64,000 nucleotides of DNA from Roseibium album (lineage in GTDB: Bacteria > Pseudomonadota > Alphaproteobacteria > Rhizobiales > Stappiaceae), in contig NZ_CXWE01000008.1 of assembly GCF_001404515.1 (NCBI RefSeq), positions 186,001-250,000 of the forward strand. Reading direction: 5' to 3'. The notes below the pieces were generated by a model. It saw nothing but the letters and a program-made list of their open reading frames with translations, had not been told where the DNA came from and made no database searches. Made by a program: the position numbers and the translations under genes. Below are positions 1-8,112 of this stretch, piece after piece; position 1 is the first letter of the stretch; each line of letters begins with the position of its first letter.

Positions 1-1
1 C

Positions 2-1207
2 TTCCTCTTCCTGATGACACTTGCAGCCTTGAACAGGCCGCATATCCGCGACTTCTACAAGTCCGGGGCGAGCCTCGGGTATGGCCGGATGAGCACGTTC
101 ATCAAGGTGATATTGCCACAGATCTATCCGCTTATCCGCCTTCCCATGCTGGCAGTCATCGCCTATGCGACATCCGTGGTCGACGTGGCGCATCTCCTTG
201 GACCGACGACCCCACCACCGCTGGCGCCTCGACTGATCGGCTGGATGAACGATCCGGACCTGAGCAAAAGGCTGATGGCATCCGCAGGTGCGCTTCTCCA
301 GCTCTTCGTCAGCGGGGTCTCGCTGATTGTCTACCTGCTTCTGGAGCGTGGCGTGACGCTTTGGCTGAAGTCGCGCTTTGAAAGTGGCCACCGGCGACGG
401 CAGGACGCTGCAGCTCGGCAGGCGGGTCTTTGGGCGATGTCGATCGTTGTTGCACTCATGACTGTCTCCATCGTTCTGCTTGTGGTCTGGACGACGGCGA
501 AATCCTGGTGGTTTCCAGATGTTCTGCCGCAGCGCTGGAGCCTTGCAAGGATGATGGATTCTTTCGGCACGGGTGGCCCTGCCCTGCTGGCAACCCTGTT
601 GCTTGCGATATCTGCCGCCGGTATTGCGACCGCCCTGACCCTTTGGGTGCTCGAGGGGCGCGGCTTTCGCAAGAAACCAAGACACGGCTGGCTGAACACT
701 TACATCTTTCTGCCCCTGCTTCTGCCGCAGATCAGCTTCCTTTTCGGTTTGCAGACACTGTTTCTGGGCGCTGACCTCAGCGGCACGATGGAAGCGGTCC
801 TGCTTGCGCACCTGATATTCGTTTTCCCTTATGCGTTTCTTGCGCTCAGCGATCCCTGGAACCGGCTCGACCCGCAGTATGCAAAGGCAGCAGCCTCCAT
901 CGGCGCTTCGCGGGCTCGTATTTTCTGGCAGGTGCAGCTGCCGTTGCTTCTGCGCCCGGTGCTGGTGACTTTTGCGGTTGCCGCAGCCGTTTCCGTCGGC
1001 CAATACCTGCCGACGCTGATGATCGGTGCAGGACGTGTCGTTACCGTGACGACGGAGAGTGTCGCGCTGGCAAGCGGCGGCAATCGCCAGGTTGCCGCTC
1101 TATATGCCCTCTTGCAACTGGTCATACCGCTGTCAGGATTTGTCCTTGCAGCGCTGCTGCCATCGCTGGTGTTCCGAAATCGTGCCGCCATGCGGTTGGA
1201 AAGGTAG
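2..1207 (+). CDS. ABC transporter permease, YnjC-like two-domain fusion (5' end missing)
   Basis: Inner-membrane permease of a binding-protein-dependent ABC importer. The reading frame is open from base 2, so the true start lies before the window; 401 residues are visible. Hydrophobic segments alternate with two EAA-type loops, one near visible residue 20 (SGASLGYGRMSTFIKVILP) and one near 300 (AAASIGASRARIFWQVQLP). That means two permease domains fused in one chain, as in E. coli YnjC and the iron/thiamine-type permeases. The ATPase gene starts 6 bases after the stop, so they form one operon; the binding protein (YnjB type) should lie upstream. The substrate cannot be read from the sequence. 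Confidence 0.85.
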   Translation, partial: FLFLMTLAALNRPHIRDFYKSGASLGYGRMSTFIKVILPQIYPLIRLPMLAVIAYATSVVDVAHLLGPTTPPPLAPRLIGWMNDPDLSKRLMASAGALLQLFVSGVSLIVYLLLERGVTLWLKSRFESGHRRRQDAAARQAGLWAMSIVVALMTVSIVLLVVWTTAKSWWFPDVLPQRWSLARMMDSFGTGGPALLATLLLAISAAGIATALTLWVLEGRGFRKKPRHGWLNTYIFLPLLLPQISFLFGLQTLFLGADLSGTMEAVLLAHLIFVFPYAFLALSDPWNRLDPQYAKAAASIGASRARIFWQVQLPLLLRPVLVTFAVAAAVSVGQYLPTLMIGAGRVVTVTTESVALASGGNRQVAALYALLQLVIPLSGFVLAALLPSLVFRNRAAMRLER

Positions 1208-1213
1208 TTCTGA

Positions 1214-1927
1214 ATGCCTGAAGCACTAGACCGCGCGGGTCTGACCCTGGAAGCTGTCAGCATCCATGTTGACGGCGCACCGCTGCTTGACATCGATTGT
1301 CACATTCCGCCTGGGAATATCCTGACAATCATGGGTGAAAGCGGCAGCGGCAAGTCCAGCCTGCTGGATTTCATTGCAGGATTTTTAAAGCCGGCTCTTC
1401 ATGCCGAAGGGCGAATTTTCCTCAATGGCAAGAACCTGACTGATCTGCCAGCCCAGGAACGGCACATCGGGCTAATGTTTCAATCTCCTTTGCTCTTTCC
1501 CCACATGTCGGTGATGCAAAACCTCATGTTCGCAATACCCGCGAGAGTCAGGGGACGTCAGCACAGGAAGGAAATCGCGCGGCAGGCGCTCGAAGATGTG
1601 GGTCTGAACGGATTTGGAGACAGGGATCCGGCAACACTCTCCGGAGGGCAGCAGACACGTGTTGCGCTGATGAGAACCCTGTTGGCCCAACCGATGGCTT
1701 TACTGCTTGACGAACCGTTCTCAAGTCTCGACCAGGCCCGTCGGGCAGAAGTGCGGGAGCTGGTGTTCTGTCAGGCCAGGAAGAATGACCTGCCGGTGCT
1801 CCTGGTCACCCACGATGAAGAGGATGCGCTTGCGGCCGGCGGATTGGTTCATTTTCTGGACAACCACAAAAACAACAACGGCTGCTCCAAGGTGCAGCAG
1901 CCGCAAATCTCGATCGCGAAACGTTGA
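1214..1927 (+). CDS. ABC transporter ATP-binding protein, YnjD-like
   Basis: ATPase of the importer encoded just upstream, 237 aa. Visible motifs are Walker A (GESGSGKSS, about residue 43), the signature LSGGQQTRVALMR (about 142), Walker B (ALLLDEP, about 165) and the switch histidine in LLVTHDEED. The last 20 or so residues (an Asn-rich DNHKNNNG tail, then SKVQQPQ) are not typical of the family. They are encoded by bases that form the terminator hairpin of the convergent bfr gene, so the tail is probably a by-product of that overlap. Only 4 bases separate this stop from the bfr stop. Confidence 0.85.
   Translation: MPEALDRAGLTLEAVSIHVDGAPLLDIDCHIPPGNILTIMGESGSGKSSLLDFIAGFLKPALHAEGRIFLNGKNLTDLPAQERHIGLMFQSPLLFPHMSVMQNLMFAIPARVRGRQHRKEIARQALEDVGLNGFGDRDPATLSGGQQTRVALMRTLLAQPMALLLDEPFSSLDQARRAEVRELVFCQARKNDLPVLLVTHDEEDALAAGGLVHFLDNHKNNNGCSKVQQPQISIAKR
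1872..1902 (-). terminator. Rho-independent terminator of bfr, inside the ynjD-like 3' end
   Basis: A 7-bp perfect stem (GGCTGCT at 1880-1886, AGCAGCC at 1896-1902) with a 9-base loop. Read on the minus strand the hairpin is followed by a GTTGTTGTTTTTG tract. That orientation and its place 30 bases past the bfr stop make it the bfr terminator, although it lies within the convergent coding sequence. Confidence 0.7.
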
Positions 1928-1931
1928 GGCC

Positions 1932-2417
1932 CTATTCGGCCTGGTCAGCCGATTTCGCCTGCAGGAGCGAATAGTTGTCGATGCCGATCCGCTCGATGAG
2001 GTCGAGCTGGGTCTCCAGATAATCGATATGACTCTCTTCGTCGCTGAGGAGTTTTTCAAACAACGCCATGGACACATAGTCCCCGAGGTCGCGACAGATT
2101 TCGCGTGCTTCATGGTAGAGAGCGCGGGCGACATATTCTGCCGCAAGATCACCTTCCAGGCATTCCTTGACATTTTGACCGATACGCAGCGGATCGAGTG
2201 TCTGCAGGTTGGGCAGCCCTTCCAGAAAGATAATCCGATCCATCAGATCCTGGGCGTGCTGACGCTCCTCGTCTGCTTCTTCCAGTTCCTTGTCGGCGAG
2301 CTTGCCGAAACCCCAGTCCGCAAGAAGGCGCGCATGGACCCAGTACTGGCTGACCGCGGTCAACTCATGCCGCAAAGCCTTGTTCAGATAATCGATTACT
2401 TGCGGTTCACCCTTCAT
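1932..2417 (-). CDS. bfr: bacterioferritin without the haem-ligand methionine
   Basis: Iron-storage 24-mer subunit that oxidises Fe(II) at a diiron ferroxidase centre and stores ferric mineral in the cytoplasm. It has 161 aa, the normal family length, and starts MKGEPQVIDYLN as Bfr proteins do. All six ferroxidase ligands are present at the classic numbers: E18, E51, H54, E94, E127 and H130. Position 52, which is Met in haem-binding Bfr and coordinates the inter-subunit haem, is Arg (EERQHA). This resembles the alpha-type subunits described in Pseudomonas putida, which have a ferroxidase centre but no haem methionine. The bfd gene lies 15 bases upstream on the same strand. Confidence 0.95.
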   Translation of the reverse strand: MKGEPQVIDYLNKALRHELTAVSQYWVHARLLADWGFGKLADKELEEADEERQHAQDLMDRIIFLEGLPNLQTLDPLRIGQNVKECLEGDLAAEYVARALYHEAREICRDLGDYVSMALFEKLLSDEESHIDYLETQLDLIERIGIDNYSLLQAKSADQAE

Positions 2418-2432
2418 CAGACCCTCTCCAGA

Positions 2433-2675
2433 TCACCGGCTCGCCGTTCGTTTCAAAGGCGCGGGTGCCGGTTCAGTTTCCCTTGCCTCTTCTGACCCCT
2501 TATCGTGAATGGTGTCAATAACCGACGGAAAACAACCCCCACATCGCGGCCGGCAACCCAGATGGCGAAAGACAGCTCCAGGTGTCGGCACTTTCCCGTT
2601 GGGATCGGCGCGCATTTCCTCTGCAGCTTTTCGGAGCTGCTCGTCAGAAAGAACATTACAGGAGCATATGATCAT
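2433..2675 (-). CDS. bfd: bacterioferritin-associated ferredoxin
   Basis: Small [2Fe-2S] protein, 80 aa, that docks on bacterioferritin and passes electrons to the stored ferric iron so that it can be released. The four cluster cysteines are arranged CxC (CSC, residues 4-6) and CxxC (CGGC, about 45-48), the BFD fold pattern. The C-terminal 20 residues are charged and Pro-rich and extend past the fold. It is transcribed together with bfr, the expected functional pair. Bfd proteins dock on the haem site of Bfr, which makes the missing haem ligand in the partner worth noting. Confidence 0.92.
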   Translation of the reverse strand: MIICSCNVLSDEQLRKAAEEMRADPNGKVPTPGAVFRHLGCRPRCGGCFPSVIDTIHDKGSEEARETEPAPAPLKRTASR

Positions 2676-2676
2676 T

Positions 2677-2762
2677 GTAGGGTTCGGTCAGGATCCGTTT
2701 GCCCGGTCATATTGGCATTGTGGGTTTAATGCGCAATAACGAAACCCTACTATAAGAGTCAA
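2677..2762 (-). promoter_or_regulatory. bfd-bfr control region with 8-bp inverted repeat
   Basis: GTAGGGTT at 2677-2684 and AACCCTAC at 2743-2750 form a perfect 8-bp inverted repeat that brackets the presumed bfd promoter; the first arm touches the bfd start codon. A minus-strand TTGACT (2762-2757) followed after 17 bases by TTATTG is a possible but weak promoter. The arms could bind a regulator or form a leader hairpin. No known iron-regulator consensus was recognised. Confidence 0.35.
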
Positions 2763-2800
2763 CTTTTTCTGCATCCCTCGTAATCTGGCAAGGATCTTAC

Positions 2801-3559
2801 ATGAGCGGCAAGGACACCTCCGACACCCGCCCCACACTTGTGTTGACTGGTGCCAGCCGTGGCATCGGTCATGCGACCGTGAAACGGTTTTCAGCGGAGA
2901 ACTGGCGAGTGATCACCTGTTCCCGGCAAGCTTTTTCAGACAAGTGTCCCTGGCCCATGGGACCAGAGGATCACATTCAAGTCGACCTGTCAGATCCCGA
3001 AAACCTGGGATATGCAGTCCAGGAGATCCGCAAGCGGCTGGAAGCGAACGGATCGCGACTGAATGCACTGGTCAACAATGCCGGTATCAGCCCCAAGGGT
3101 CCGGAAGGTCAGCGCCTCAATTCTCTGAATACCGCAATGCATGAATGGCGAACGGTCTTTCAGGTCAACTTCTTCGGCCCTATTCTCCTGGGAAGGGGAC
3201 TTTTTGAGGAAATGAAAGCCGCGAAAGGTTCCGTTGTGAACGTAACGTCGATTGCCGGCATGCATGTGCATCCCTTTGCCGGGACGGCCTATGCAACCTC
3301 GAAAGCCGCCCTGGCCTCCCTCACCCGCGAGATGGCAGCTGACTTCGGACCGCATGGCATACGCGTCAATGCGATCGCACCGGGAGAGATCGACACGTCG
3401 ATCCTTTCACCTGGAACGGAAAAACTCGTTGCTGACATACCGCTGCGGCGCCTGGGGCTACCTGAAGAAGTCGCGGATACGATCTTCTATCTATGCTCGA
3501 ATAACTCTTCTTATGTTACAGGCGCCGAGATCCACATCAACGGTGGACAACATGTTTGA
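2801..3559 (+). CDS. SDR family NAD(P)-dependent oxidoreductase
   Basis: Classical short-chain dehydrogenase, 252 aa, Rossmann fold. The cofactor motif TGASRGIGHA is near residue 16, NNAG near 88, and the catalytic Ser/Tyr/Lys triad is visible as the serine of VNVTSIAG with YATSK. The C terminus reads YVTGAEIHINGGQ, typical of 3-oxoacyl-reductase-like SDRs. A start at ATG 2801 is supported by AAGGA 8 bases upstream. It stands alone between bfd and a chemoreceptor, so the substrate is unknown. Confidence 0.85.
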   Translation: MSGKDTSDTRPTLVLTGASRGIGHATVKRFSAENWRVITCSRQAFSDKCPWPMGPEDHIQVDLSDPENLGYAVQEIRKRLEANGSRLNALVNNAGISPKGPEGQRLNSLNTAMHEWRTVFQVNFFGPILLGRGLFEEMKAAKGSVVNVTSIAGMHVHPFAGTAYATSKAALASLTREMAADFGPHGIRVNAIAPGEIDTSILSPGTEKLVADIPLRRLGLPEEVADTIFYLCSNNSSYVTGAEIHINGGQHV

Positions 3560-3583
3560 ACTCTACGTCAGCTATCCAATAAA

Positions 3584-3656
3584 TAAATTCGATAAATTTA
3601 TTTCGGCAACCTGAATATCGTATCCAATATACTTGGATTGCACTATTTTTGTGCAA
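3584..3656. promoter_or_regulatory. AT-rich region with two inverted repeats upstream of the chemoreceptor
   Basis: The spacer between the SDR and the chemoreceptor is far more AT-rich than its neighbours. It holds AATAAATT/AATTTATT at about 3584-3600 and TTGCAC (3638-3643)/GTGCAA (3651-3656) with a 7-base T-rich loop. Neither is followed by a T-run long enough for a convincing terminator. They may be operators or a weak SDR terminator. Confidence 0.3.
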
Positions 3657-3750
3657 TATATCCAACTCGAGCCTTAGTTTACCCAATATTCATTGCTCCT
3701 GCGAATACTGACAACGGGTAATGCTGTTCCTACAGCCGCGCGGGGATCGA

Positions 3751-6186
3751 ATGAAACGTATATTGAAGACTTTGGTCGACCTTAAATTCGGATTTAAGGT
3801 CGGTAGTGGTTTTTTTGCAGTGCTGCTGCTGACCGCGATGGTCGGAGCCGTCGGGTTTGTGGCCATCCAGAACCTTTCATCGAGCTTTGTCGTTGCCGAC
3901 CATGCGGCCCAGGTCGCCGGCCGGGTTCAGTCGACTTCCCTTAAAAGAGAAGACTATCTGAACAATCCGGCACCGGAACTGAGCGACGCGGTCCACCAGG
4001 AGATCGCCAGCATTGATACCGCACTTCAAAGACTCGAACACGAAGTTGCCGGAAACCCGGAAGCGGAAGACCAGGTCAGCGGAGCCAAGGAAGCTGTCGC
4101 CGAATTCGGGACGACATTCGATCAGGTTGTCGACCAGACAAACCAGCAGGCCTTGCGTCTTGCGACGCTGCAAGACAGCACGTCCGATCTCGGAAAACTG
4201 GCTTTCAACATCAGTGACGCGGTCGCGACCGAGGAAAAACGCGTCAGCGCGGAAGCTTTCTCCGCCGACAGTCGCCTGGATGACGCTTCTCAAATTCAAC
4301 GCGGTATCTTCGAACTCAAGGACGGAGTAATCCAGGTCCAGCTCATGTATCTGGAAGGCAGCGGCAATCTTCAGGGTGAAGCCCTGGAAAACTCGATTCA
4401 TATTGCACGCGGCCTGGTCTCCTCTGCCAAGCAGATGCGCTACAAGCAGGTCGAGGGCATGGACCCGAAGGCACTGGCCCAGCTTGCTGGTCAAACGAAA
4501 AATCTACTTGGTGCACTCGAAAATCTCACCAAGGACCTCGGCTTTTCAGAAGCTTACGAAGCCCGACTCGCGGTTGGCGAAGGCATCGAGGGCATGAATG
4601 CCCAAACGGTGGAAGTATTGAAGCAGGTCGCCCCTGTGGTCGACAAGGCGAAAACCGATGCTCTGTCAGCCTCCACGAGACTGGCAACGATCCGCTCTAT
4701 TTCCGACAAGGCGAAATCACTCAACCAGAATGCCCAGACAGCTCGCGCTGAACTCTTGTACCTCTTCGGCGCGTTTGGCGCGGATGACACAACAGAGGTC
4801 GAACACCAGATCGCCTCGCTCGCTAAGCTTGAGGAAAGTCTGGTCAAGTATGCCAATGTTCTGCCTGCTGCGGCAGAAGCGATCGAGGGGATCGCGACGT
4901 CGATTGCAACACTCGACCGGTCCTTCAAGGAAATGCTGTCCGCCAAGTCCGAGTTGATTGTGAAACGCCAGCAGCTGGACAATCTGACCAGAAAGATGAG
5001 CGCTGATATCGCGGCAATCTCCAACGCTCAGTCCCAGGCCGCCAATTCCGCAGCCGGAGCTGCCGAGATGCAGATCATCATGACGATCCTGCTTGCCATT
5101 CTCGGTGGTGTCGGCCTGGCCTTCGTTCTGAACATGGCGATTACGCGACCGATCCAGACGATCACGAATGTCATGGATCGTCTTGCGAACGGCGACAACG
5201 AAGTTGATATCCCGGGTATCGACCGTGGCGACGAAATCGGCAACATGAGCCGCACCGTTCAGGTCTTCCGTGACAACGCCATTGAACGCGCGGAGCTGCA
5301 GGTACAGAACGCACAGGAAGAAGCCTCGCGGCACGAACGTCAGCAGCGGGTCGACGATCTGATCAACAGTTTCCGCGCAACTGCCGAAGACGCCCTCGGA
5401 TCCGTTGCGACCACCGCAGGCAGCCTCGACACGACTGCACAGGCCCTGACGGAGATCGCGCGCGACAGTGCCGGTTATGCCACCGAGACCCAGGCCTCGT
5501 CGAACGAAACGACGAACAACGTGCAGACGGTCGCAAGCGCGGCGGAGGAACTCGCCGCTTCCATCGGTGAAATCTCCCGCCAGGTCGCTCAGACCACCGA
5601 GATCGTGGACCGGGCAACGACGGGCACACAGGTGACGAACGAAAAGGTTGAAGGACTTGCAGAAGCGGCAACGAAGATCGGCGAGGTCGTCACGCTGATT
5701 CAGGCAATTGCCGAGCAGACCAACCTTCTTGCCCTCAACGCGACCATCGAGGCCGCACGTGCAGGTGAAGCGGGCAAGGGCTTTGCGGTCGTCGCTGCCG
5801 AGGTCAAGGAACTGGCGACACAGACCTCGAAGGCCACAGAGGAAATCAGCTCGCAGATCACCGAAATCCAGAACGCGACCAAGGAATCGGTTGTTGCCAT
5901 CGGCGAAATCACCGAAACGATGAACGAAGTCAACAGCTACACAACGGCGATTGCATCCGCCGTCGAGCAACAGGGAGCCGCGACGGCGGAAATTTCACAG
6001 AACGTGCAACGTGCCGCGGAAGGCACCGGCGCGGTCACATCATCCATGACACAGCTCTCCCAGGCTGTCGATCAGACCTCCTCGTCCGCGGACATGGTCC
6101 TGTCGGCATCCGGCGAACTGACGGAAAAAACCGACCAGTTGAAGCAGGAGGTCGAGCAATTCCTATCGGAAGTTGCCGCGGCCTGA
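3751..6186 (+). CDS. methyl-accepting chemotaxis protein with long periplasmic helical sensor
   Basis: Transmembrane chemoreceptor, 811 aa from ATG 3751 (GGGG 5 bases upstream); an in-frame ATG at 3721 would add ten residues. TM1 is near residues 20-40, a mostly helical periplasmic domain of about 390 residues follows, TM2 is near 438-460 (ILLAILGGVGLAFVL), then HAMP near 460-515 and a signalling domain near 560-805. The hairpin tip carries EQTNLLALNATIEAARAGE. The length and helical character of the sensor resemble HBM (bimodular) receptors such as McpS, which bind organic acids; the ligand here is not known. A strong terminator follows. Confidence 0.93.
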   Translation: MKRILKTLVDLKFGFKVGSGFFAVLLLTAMVGAVGFVAIQNLSSSFVVADHAAQVAGRVQSTSLKREDYLNNPAPELSDAVHQEIASIDTALQRLEHEVAGNPEAEDQVSGAKEAVAEFGTTFDQVVDQTNQQALRLATLQDSTSDLGKLAFNISDAVATEEKRVSAEAFSADSRLDDASQIQRGIFELKDGVIQVQLMYLEGSGNLQGEALENSIHIARGLVSSAKQMRYKQVEGMDPKALAQLAGQTKNLLGALENLTKDLGFSEAYEARLAVGEGIEGMNAQTVEVLKQVAPVVDKAKTDALSASTRLATIRSISDKAKSLNQNAQTARAELLYLFGAFGADDTTEVEHQIASLAKLEESLVKYANVLPAAAEAIEGIATSIATLDRSFKEMLSAKSELIVKRQQLDNLTRKMSADIAAISNAQSQAANSAAGAAEMQIIMTILLAILGGVGLAFVLNMAITRPIQTITNVMDRLANGDNEVDIPGIDRGDEIGNMSRTVQVFRDNAIERAELQVQNAQEEASRHERQQRVDDLINSFRATAEDALGSVATTAGSLDTTAQALTEIARDSAGYATETQASSNETTNNVQTVASAAEELAASIGEISRQVAQTTEIVDRATTGTQVTNEKVEGLAEAATKIGEVVTLIQAIAEQTNLLALNATIEAARAGEAGKGFAVVAAEVKELATQTSKATEEISSQITEIQNATKESVVAIGEITETMNEVNSYTTAIASAVEQQGAATAEISQNVQRAAEGTGAVTSSMTQLSQAVDQTSSSADMVLSASGELTEKTDQLKQEVEQFLSEVAAA

Positions 6187-6208
6187 CCGGGAACCGCATC
6201 GGTTCAAC

Positions 6209-6239
6209 AGGGCGGAGTGCCAGGCACTCCGCCCTTTTT
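6209..6239 (+). terminator. Rho-independent terminator after the chemoreceptor
   Basis: AGGGCGGAGTG (6209-6219) pairs perfectly with CACTCCGCCCT (6225-6235) around a CCAGG loop, and a five-T run follows. It lies 23 bases past the stop codon. Confidence 0.92.
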
Positions 6240-6330
6240 CGTTCACCACTTCGGGCTGAACATTGACCTTGCCGCGCAGGACGACTAAGGCGAGAAGACA
6301 CTCGAACAATCGAACCAACGAGAGATCATC

Positions 6331-7284
6331 GTGGCGGACAAGACCAACGCCCCTTCCTTTTCCCCATTCGGAAAACCGCCCGACCAGATCTGGCCCGTCA
6401 TTCTGGAAACAAAGGGATGGAAAGACTACCGGCTGCTGGACATGGGCGCAGGCGAAAAGCTGGAACGCTACGGTCGATTTACGATCGTGCGGCCGGAACC
6501 CCAGGCCATGGGTGCCCGCAAGCTCAAGGAAAGTTTCTGGAACCGGGCGGATGCCGTCTTTTCCGGAGATACGGAGGAAGAAGGGCCCGGTCGCTGGAAG
6601 TTCTCGGGCAATGTGCCTGAAACCTGGCCGATGTCTTACGGCCCGGCTCGTTACAACGGCCGTTTCATGTCGTTCCGCCATGTCGGTGTCTTTCCGGAGC
6701 AGGCCGCGCACTGGGACTGGGTGAACGGCAAGGTTCGCAGTGAACTTGAGCGCGTTCCCGACAGACCCCTCAAGATCCTCAATCTCTTTGGCTATACCGG
6801 CCTTGCTTCTCTGCTGCCTGCTGCGGAAGGTGCCCAGGTAACACACGTTGATGCCTCCAAGAAGGCAATCGGTTATGCACGTGAAAACCAGGCACTGTCC
6901 GGCCTCGACAATCTGCCGATCCGCTGGATCTGCGAGGACGCATCCAAGTTCGTTGCGCGGGAAGTTCGGCGCGGCAACACCTATGACGGCATCATTCTCG
7001 ATCCGCCGAAATACGGACGCGGCCCCAAGGGCGAGGTCTGGGATCTTTACACCAGTCTTCCAGGAATGCTGCGGGATCTCAGGCAGTTGCTGACCGAGGA
7101 CTCCCTGTTCATGATCCTTACAGCTTACGCGATCCGTTCCAGCTTCGTGGCCATACACGAACTCATGGCGGAAACACTGTCGCAACAAGGCGGCCTGCTG
7201 GAGTCGGGGGAACTCGTCATCCGTGAAGAAAACGGCGAACGCGCGCTGTCGACATCGCTCTTTTCCAGGTGGAGCAGCCGATGA
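6331..7284 (+). CDS. class I SAM-dependent methyltransferase, RlmI/RlmK-like
   Basis: Predicted RNA methyltransferase of 317 aa with a GTG start at 6331. The SAM-binding strand is NLFGYTGLASL (about residue 149), with an acidic VDASKKA turn and a catalytic-type motif DPPKYGRG (about 227), as in the large-subunit rRNA cytosine methyltransferases. It lacks an evident N-terminal PUA domain, so it is shorter than RlmI. Its stop overlaps the start of the next gene, a second RNA methyltransferase, as ATGA, which points to translational coupling and a joint role in rRNA or tRNA modification. Confidence 0.85.
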   Translation: MADKTNAPSFSPFGKPPDQIWPVILETKGWKDYRLLDMGAGEKLERYGRFTIVRPEPQAMGARKLKESFWNRADAVFSGDTEEEGPGRWKFSGNVPETWPMSYGPARYNGRFMSFRHVGVFPEQAAHWDWVNGKVRSELERVPDRPLKILNLFGYTGLASLLPAAEGAQVTHVDASKKAIGYARENQALSGLDNLPIRWICEDASKFVAREVRRGNTYDGIILDPPKYGRGPKGEVWDLYTSLPGMLRDLRQLLTEDSLFMILTAYAIRSSFVAIHELMAETLSQQGGLLESGELVIREENGERALSTSLFSRWSSR

Positions 7285-8108
7285 TCGAAAAGCACCAGGG
7301 CGCGGTGAAACAGATCACCAGCCATTCGAACCCCATAGTCAAGGAAATCAAGGGCCTCGTAGCGCAACGCAAGCACCGTAATCAGTCGGGCCTGTTCGTT
7401 GCCGAGGGTCTGAAGCTGGCAACCGATGCGCTGGAGGCCGGCTGGAATGTGCGGTATCTGGCGATCGGCCCGGAAGCCAGGAACAATCCAGCTGCCCAGA
7501 AGGCCGCTGCGAACGCCAAGGCACGCGGTGCGTTGATCCTTGAAGTCTCGACAGCTGTGATGTCGGCAATGACCCGCAAGGACAATCCCCAGACGGTCGT
7601 CGGGGTCTATGAACAAAAGATCCTTTCTGCACAAGATATCGACCCAACGAGCGGCGTCCTCTGGGTTGCCCTCGACAGAGTGCGCGATCCGGGAAATCTC
7701 GGAACGATCATCCGGACAGTCGACGCGGTCGGAGGAAGCGGTGTCGTCCTTGTCGGCGATTGTACGGACCCGTTCGCGGTCGAGGCCGTTCGGGCGACCA
7801 TGGGCTCCCTGTTTCATGTGCCGCTCGCCAAGATGACAAAGGAAGAATTCAAGACATTTGCCGCAAAGTGGCCCGGAACGGTTGCCGCCACCCACTTGAA
7901 AGGCGCCGTCGACTACAGGACGCCCGATTACTCCGAACCGGTCCTTCTGGTCATGGGCAACGAACAGAAGGGGCTTGAAGACGACATGGCCGCCGCCTGT
8001 TCCACCCTGATCCGAATTCCGCAAACGGGTCAGGCCGACAGTCTCAATCTGGCAGTTGCCACCGGTGTTGCACTCTACGAAATCCGCCGAAACCACCTGG
8101 AGCTCTGA
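7281..8108 (+). CDS. TrmH/SpoU family RNA 2'-O-methyltransferase
   Basis: SPOUT-class methyltransferase, 275 aa from ATG 7281, which overlaps the previous stop in ATGA (a GTG at 7269 is an alternative). The three SpoU motifs are present: DRVRDPGNLGTIIRT, LVMGNEQKGLE and IPQTGQADSLNLAVA. An N-terminal substrate-binding region (SNPIVKEIKGLVAQRKHR...FVAEGLK) matches RlmB/TsnR-like enzymes that methylate ribose in 23S rRNA or tRNA. It sits in a compact run with the neighbouring methyltransferase and the epimerase-like gene 4 bases downstream. Confidence 0.9.
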   Translation: MIEKHQGAVKQITSHSNPIVKEIKGLVAQRKHRNQSGLFVAEGLKLATDALEAGWNVRYLAIGPEARNNPAAQKAAANAKARGALILEVSTAVMSAMTRKDNPQTVVGVYEQKILSAQDIDPTSGVLWVALDRVRDPGNLGTIIRTVDAVGGSGVVLVGDCTDPFAVEAVRATMGSLFHVPLAKMTKEEFKTFAAKWPGTVAATHLKGAVDYRTPDYSEPVLLVMGNEQKGLEDDMAAACSTLIRIPQTGQADSLNLAVATGVALYEIRRNHLEL

Positions 8109-8112
8109 CTAG

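Noticed and set aside
3673..3684. The 12-base word CTTAGTTTACCC shared with 53063-53074, both just upstream of genes
   Set aside because: Many repeated 12-mers are expected by chance in 64 kb, and the contexts differ otherwise.
4717..5970. Long minus-strand frame (417 codons) inside the first chemoreceptor
   Set aside because: It mirrors the plus-strand gene, whose chemoreceptor motifs are unmistakable; the product is not protein-like.
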